Shown: positions 5,322 to 7,995 of the stretch, piece by piece
Numbering within the stretch: position 1 is the first letter of the stretch
Layout: every line of letters starts with the position of its first letter
DNA from: JAAYDS01 sp039680625
GTDB taxonomy: Bacteria; Chloroflexota; Anaerolineae; UBA1429
Direction of reading: 5' to 3'
Assembly: GCA_039680625.1 (NCBI GenBank)
Contig: JBDKSN010000095.1
Location: 1-7,995 of the forward strand
Length of the DNA: 7,995 nucleotides
Made by a program: the position numbers and the translations under genes
Notes under the pieces: model-generated
Seen by the model: the letters and a program-made list of their open reading frames with translations, nothing else
What the model was told of the DNA's origin: nothing
Database searches by the model: none

Positions 5322-7677
5322 GAGCCCCGGCTTGGTCATCGGCATCGCTCTGCTCGTGGTCAGCCTACTGGTGCTTCTGGGCGCGTTTTTGTGGGCGGTG
5401 AGGCAGCTGGCGCATGAGCGCCAAGCCAGCCGGGAACTGCGCCGACTCTATGCCTTTGGTCGCGAGTTGCTCGAGGCGCGTCTCGACATCGACGCCATGT
5501 GTCGGCTGGTGGAAGAGTACTGCCAAGAGATCGTCCCCGCAGCCGCCTTTGCCCTGGTCTTGCGCGAGCCGTCTGGCGCGGTATATTGCCCTCTCGCTAG
5601 CCATTCTGGGCAACCACTATCGCTCCGCGAAGCAGATGCGGCCGCCGCCCTCGCGCTGGTCGAGCAAAACGGTGAGGCCGTCTTGCTCCCCGGAGAGCAC
5701 GAGCCACCCACTCCACTGCCGCTAGCTATCGCCGATGCCACAGCCAGCGGTCTGTATGTGCCCATCTATGCCAATGATGCCCTGCTGGGAGTGATCGCTC
5801 TGCAGAGTGACCAGGTAGGTGCGTTCACCCGGGAGCACCTGGCAGACGTCACCGCGCTCGCCTCTCAGGCCGCCCTCGGTCTCCAGGCCGCGGCGCTGCT
5901 GCGCCAGCAACAGCAGCGCACGGCCCAACTGATGCTCATCGCCGAGGTGGGGCGCAAGGTCGCGGCCATCCTCGATCTGCAGACTCTATTCCACGACACC
6001 GTGCACCTCGTGCAAGAGACGTTCGGCTACTATCACGTCAGCATCTACCGTCTGTCGGACAACAACAAGACCCTGATCCTCACCGCCAGTTCCGATGCCG
6101 AGATCGAGCATCGCGGGCTGACCGTGCCCTTGGGCGTTGGTCTCATTGGCCACGCCGCGCAAGAGGGGCGCATCCACCTGGCCAACGATGTGCTGCACAA
6201 CGACTTGTACCTCCATGAGGCGTCCCTCGACCGTACACGTGCCGAGCTCGCCATCCCGCTACGGGTCGAGAACCGCATCCTGGGCGTGCTCGACCTGCAG
6301 AGCGATCGCGCTCAGGCCTTTACCGATGATGACGCCTCTGTGCTCCAGGTGCTGGCCGATCAGATCGCCGTGGCCATCGAAGACAGCCATCTCTACATGC
6401 TACAGCGCCAGCAATCCCGCATATCGGAGGCCTTGCTCCAGGTAGCCAATGTCTTGAGCAGTGCGACCAGCCTATCCGAGAGCATGGCGGCCGTAGTCGA
6501 CCTGACTCCACGCCTAGTCGAGGTGACATGGTGCCTGGCGGTGGTCTGGCCGGATGACGAACGCCGCCCCATCCTGCACACTACCGGATTGCCCACCGAG
6601 GTGGGCGCCGAGATATCCAGAGAGCTCGCCCGACGCTCCCGCGAGCAGATCACTGCCTGTTGGGGCAGCCAGAAGCATCTGGTCGTCGAGGCACCCGACG
6701 ACATGGCAGCGTTGTCCTCGGTCTTGGCCGAGCACACGCCGTTTGTAGTGATCCCTCTCGCTGCGCGTGAGAATGTCGTCGGCTATCTGCTCGCCGGGGC
6801 TGAGCGTGCCGAGGCCTTGAGTGGGCAGGCAGCGAATCTGCTCGCCGACATCGCGCGACAGGCTTCGCTAGCCATCGATAGCGCGTTACTGCACCAGCAG
6901 ATATTGCGTCAGCAGCAGTTTGAGCAGGAGATGCACCTTGCTCGCGACATCCAGTTGAGCTTTATGCCCGAGAGCTTGCCCGACCTGCCTGGCTGGGACA
7001 TCGCCGTGGAGTGGAAGGCCGCTCGCGGTGTTGGCGGTGACTTTTACGACCTGATCCCGCTCGACGAGAACCGCCTGGGCATTGTCATCGCCGATGTGTC
7101 TGACAAGGGTGTGGCTGCCGCTCTCTACATGGCCCTGTCGCGCACGGTGATGCGGTCAACGGCCCTCGAAGGCTATTCAGCGGCTCGCACTCTCCAGCGA
7201 ACGAACACCCTCCTGTTGCCCGAATCGCGCTCGGGCATGTTCGTGACCATGTTCTATGCCATTCTCGATCTCCGGAGTGGCCTGTTGCGCTACGCCCGTG
7301 CGGGCCATAACCCGCCGCTCCTCCTTCGCGCGAGCACCCTCGACATCGAGACCCTTTGCTCGCCCGGCATCGTGCTCGGGGTGGTTGATGACCCCGAGAT
7401 CGAGCAGCGCACGACGATGCTCTATCCCGGCGACGTGCTCTTGCTCTACACCGATGGCGTCACCGAAGCCACCTCGCCCGACGGCGATGAGTTTGGTGTC
7501 GAAGGCCTCGAAAACACGCTGCGCCAGTCGGCCGGCCTATCGGCGGAGCAGGTGATCCGCGCGACCGTTCAAGCGCAGGCGGCGTTCGTCGAGGGCAGTG
7601 AGCAAGCCGATGATTTCACTTTGCTGGTGGTTCGGCGTCAGCCCATCGTCCAGGATACCGCAACAGGCGCCATGTGA
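5302..7677 (+). CDS. Membrane-anchored triple-GAF PP2C (SpoIIE/RsbU-type) serine phosphatase
   Basis: This 791-residue sensor phosphatase is expected to dephosphorylate the STAS proteins encoded just upstream. One transmembrane helix (about 11-33) is followed by a helical linker. GAF domains lie at about 55-200 and 225-365, each ending in a LGVxxLQSD strand and a long helix; a more divergent GAF-like domain spans about 380-530. A Gln-rich signalling helix (530-550) leads to the SpoIIE-type PP2C domain (about 545-780). Metal ligands are visible: GVGGDFYD (Asp580, Asp583), IADVSDKG (Asp598), LLYTDGVTEA (Asp718) and ADDFTLLVV (Asp770, Asp771). AGHNPP (667-672) is typical. Numbering is from GTG at 5302, which overlaps the STAS gene by 20 bases. 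ATG at 5311 (11-base overlap, three residues fewer) is an equally good or better start, since neither has a clear Shine-Dalgarno. GAF ligands are unknown. Confidence 0.93.
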   Translation: MRRMTPESPGLVIGIALLVVSLLVLLGAFLWAVRQLAHERQASRELRRLYAFGRELLEARLDIDAMCRLVEEYCQEIVPAAAFALVLREPSGAVYCPLASHSGQPLSLREADAAAALALVEQNGEAVLLPGEHEPPTPLPLAIADATASGLYVPIYANDALLGVIALQSDQVGAFTREHLADVTALASQAALGLQAAALLRQQQQRTAQLMLIAEVGRKVAAILDLQTLFHDTVHLVQETFGYYHVSIYRLSDNNKTLILTASSDAEIEHRGLTVPLGVGLIGHAAQEGRIHLANDVLHNDLYLHEASLDRTRAELAIPLRVENRILGVLDLQSDRAQAFTDDDASVLQVLADQIAVAIEDSHLYMLQRQQSRISEALLQVANVLSSATSLSESMAAVVDLTPRLVEVTWCLAVVWPDDERRPILHTTGLPTEVGAEISRELARRSREQITACWGSQKHLVVEAPDDMAALSSVLAEHTPFVVIPLAARENVVGYLLAGAERAEALSGQAANLLADIARQASLAIDSALLHQQILRQQQFEQEMHLARDIQLSFMPESLPDLPGWDIAVEWKAARGVGGDFYDLIPLDENRLGIVIADVSDKGVAAALYMALSRTVMRSTALEGYSAARTLQRTNTLLLPESRSGMFVTMFYAILDLRSGLLRYARAGHNPPLLLRASTLDIETLCSPGIVLGVVDDPEIEQRTTMLYPGDVLLLYTDGVTEATSPDGDEFGVEGLENTLRQSAGLSAEQVIRATVQAQAAFVEGSEQADDFTLLVVRRQPIVQDTATGAM

Positions 7678-7995
7678 TGCGAGTTTGCCTTTGGGGCACG
7701 TACGACCGCGACTCGGTGCGCAATCGAGTATTGATCGCCGGCCTGCGCCGGGCGGGGGCGCAGGTGAACGAATGTCATGCCACTGTGTGGCGAGAGCGAC
7801 AACAGCGGGTAGCTGAGACGGCTCGCCACGGGCTGAGTCTGCGCCTTCTCCTCCGCTTTGGATGGGCGTATATCCGCCTCTCTGCGCGCCTGCTGTTCAT
7901 GCCACGCCCCGACGTCGTGGTGGTGGGCTACCCCGGCCACCTCGATGTGCTCATCGCCCGTCCCATCTGTTGGCTGCGGCGTGTGCCCCTGGTGC
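7677..7995 (+). CDS. Glycosyltransferase, probable GT-B/GT4 type, N-terminal part (partial)
   Basis: An open frame of 106 codons starts at ATG 7677-7679, sharing one base with the phosphatase stop (TGATG), and leaves the window still open. The protein begins MRVCLWGTYDRDSVRNRVLI, followed by AGLRRAGAQVNECHATVW. The first beta-strand, the RN pair, and 'xLRxAG-x-V-x-E-C-H' are typical of the N-terminal Rossmann-like lobe of GT4-type glycosyltransferases, which transfer sugars from nucleotide donors. A basic, partly hydrophobic helix (residues 55-75) is followed by PDVVVVGYPGHLDVLIAR, another N-lobe strand-loop. The donor-binding C-terminal lobe is outside the window, so sugar and acceptor cannot be predicted. 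The tight junction suggests it belongs to the same transcript as the phosphatase. Confidence 0.68.
   Translation, partial: MRVCLWGTYDRDSVRNRVLIAGLRRAGAQVNECHATVWRERQQRVAETARHGLSLRLLLRFGWAYIRLSARLLFMPRPDVVVVGYPGHLDVLIARPICWLRRVPLV

Noticed and set aside
5880..6420. Repeated GAF coding segments considered as a recent DNA duplication
   Set aside because: The similarity is at protein pattern level only; the nucleotide sequences are too different for a recent tandem repeat.
7638..7940. Minus-strand open frame at the right end
   Set aside because: It opposes the end of the phosphatase and the start of a recognisable glycosyltransferase, and its product shows no known motif.

Overview
The window is a GC-rich, tightly packed stretch of bacterial chromosome with every supported gene on the + strand. 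No gap between genes exceeds 56 bases. No RNA gene, transposon, CRISPR array or origin is visible. Several traits together suggest a Chloroflexota-type bacterium: a DUF211 gene of mostly archaeal type, a TrmI-type tRNA m1A58 methyltransferase, multi-GAF SpoIIE phosphatases with STAS proteins, and a glycosyltransferase beginning MRVCLWGTYDRD. This assignment is an inference from gene content and style, not from a marker gene.

Left part (1-2133). The window opens with the last 42 codons of a tRNA (adenine-58-N1)-methyltransferase. Its stop overlaps the start of a DUF211 protein (127-438). A YigZ/IMPACT-family protein (492-1130) follows after 53 bases. Its end overlaps by 17 bases a lipoprotein that resembles the substrate-binding subunit of a glycine-betaine/osmoprotectant ABC transporter (1114-2133). 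No transporter permease or ATPase accompanies it here.

Middle (2175-4172). A 665-residue hydantoinase A/oxoprolinase-family ASKHA protein starts at a TTG codon, fixed by a strong AGGAGG and an in-frame stop just upstream. It carries a large helical, possibly winged-helix, segment in its second half and has no HyuB partner in the window.

Right part (4191-7995). A perfect extended -10 (TGCTATAAT) followed directly by the near-palindrome ATGAGT-TG-ACTCAT marks a promoter in the 56-base gap. It precedes a four-gene partner-switching module: STAS antagonist, RsbW/SpoIIAB-like kinase, second STAS antagonist, and a membrane-anchored triple-GAF SpoIIE/RsbU-type phosphatase. The genes are separated by 2 bases or overlap, so they should be co-translated. 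The expected logic is that the kinase phosphorylates the STAS proteins on a conserved serine and the phosphatase removes the phosphate when its GAF sensors are engaged. The free STAS protein then titrates the kinase or another target. No sigma factor is encoded in the window, so the output is unknown. A glycosyltransferase gene begins inside the phosphatase stop codon and runs off the right edge, which hints at a link to cell-surface glycan synthesis.
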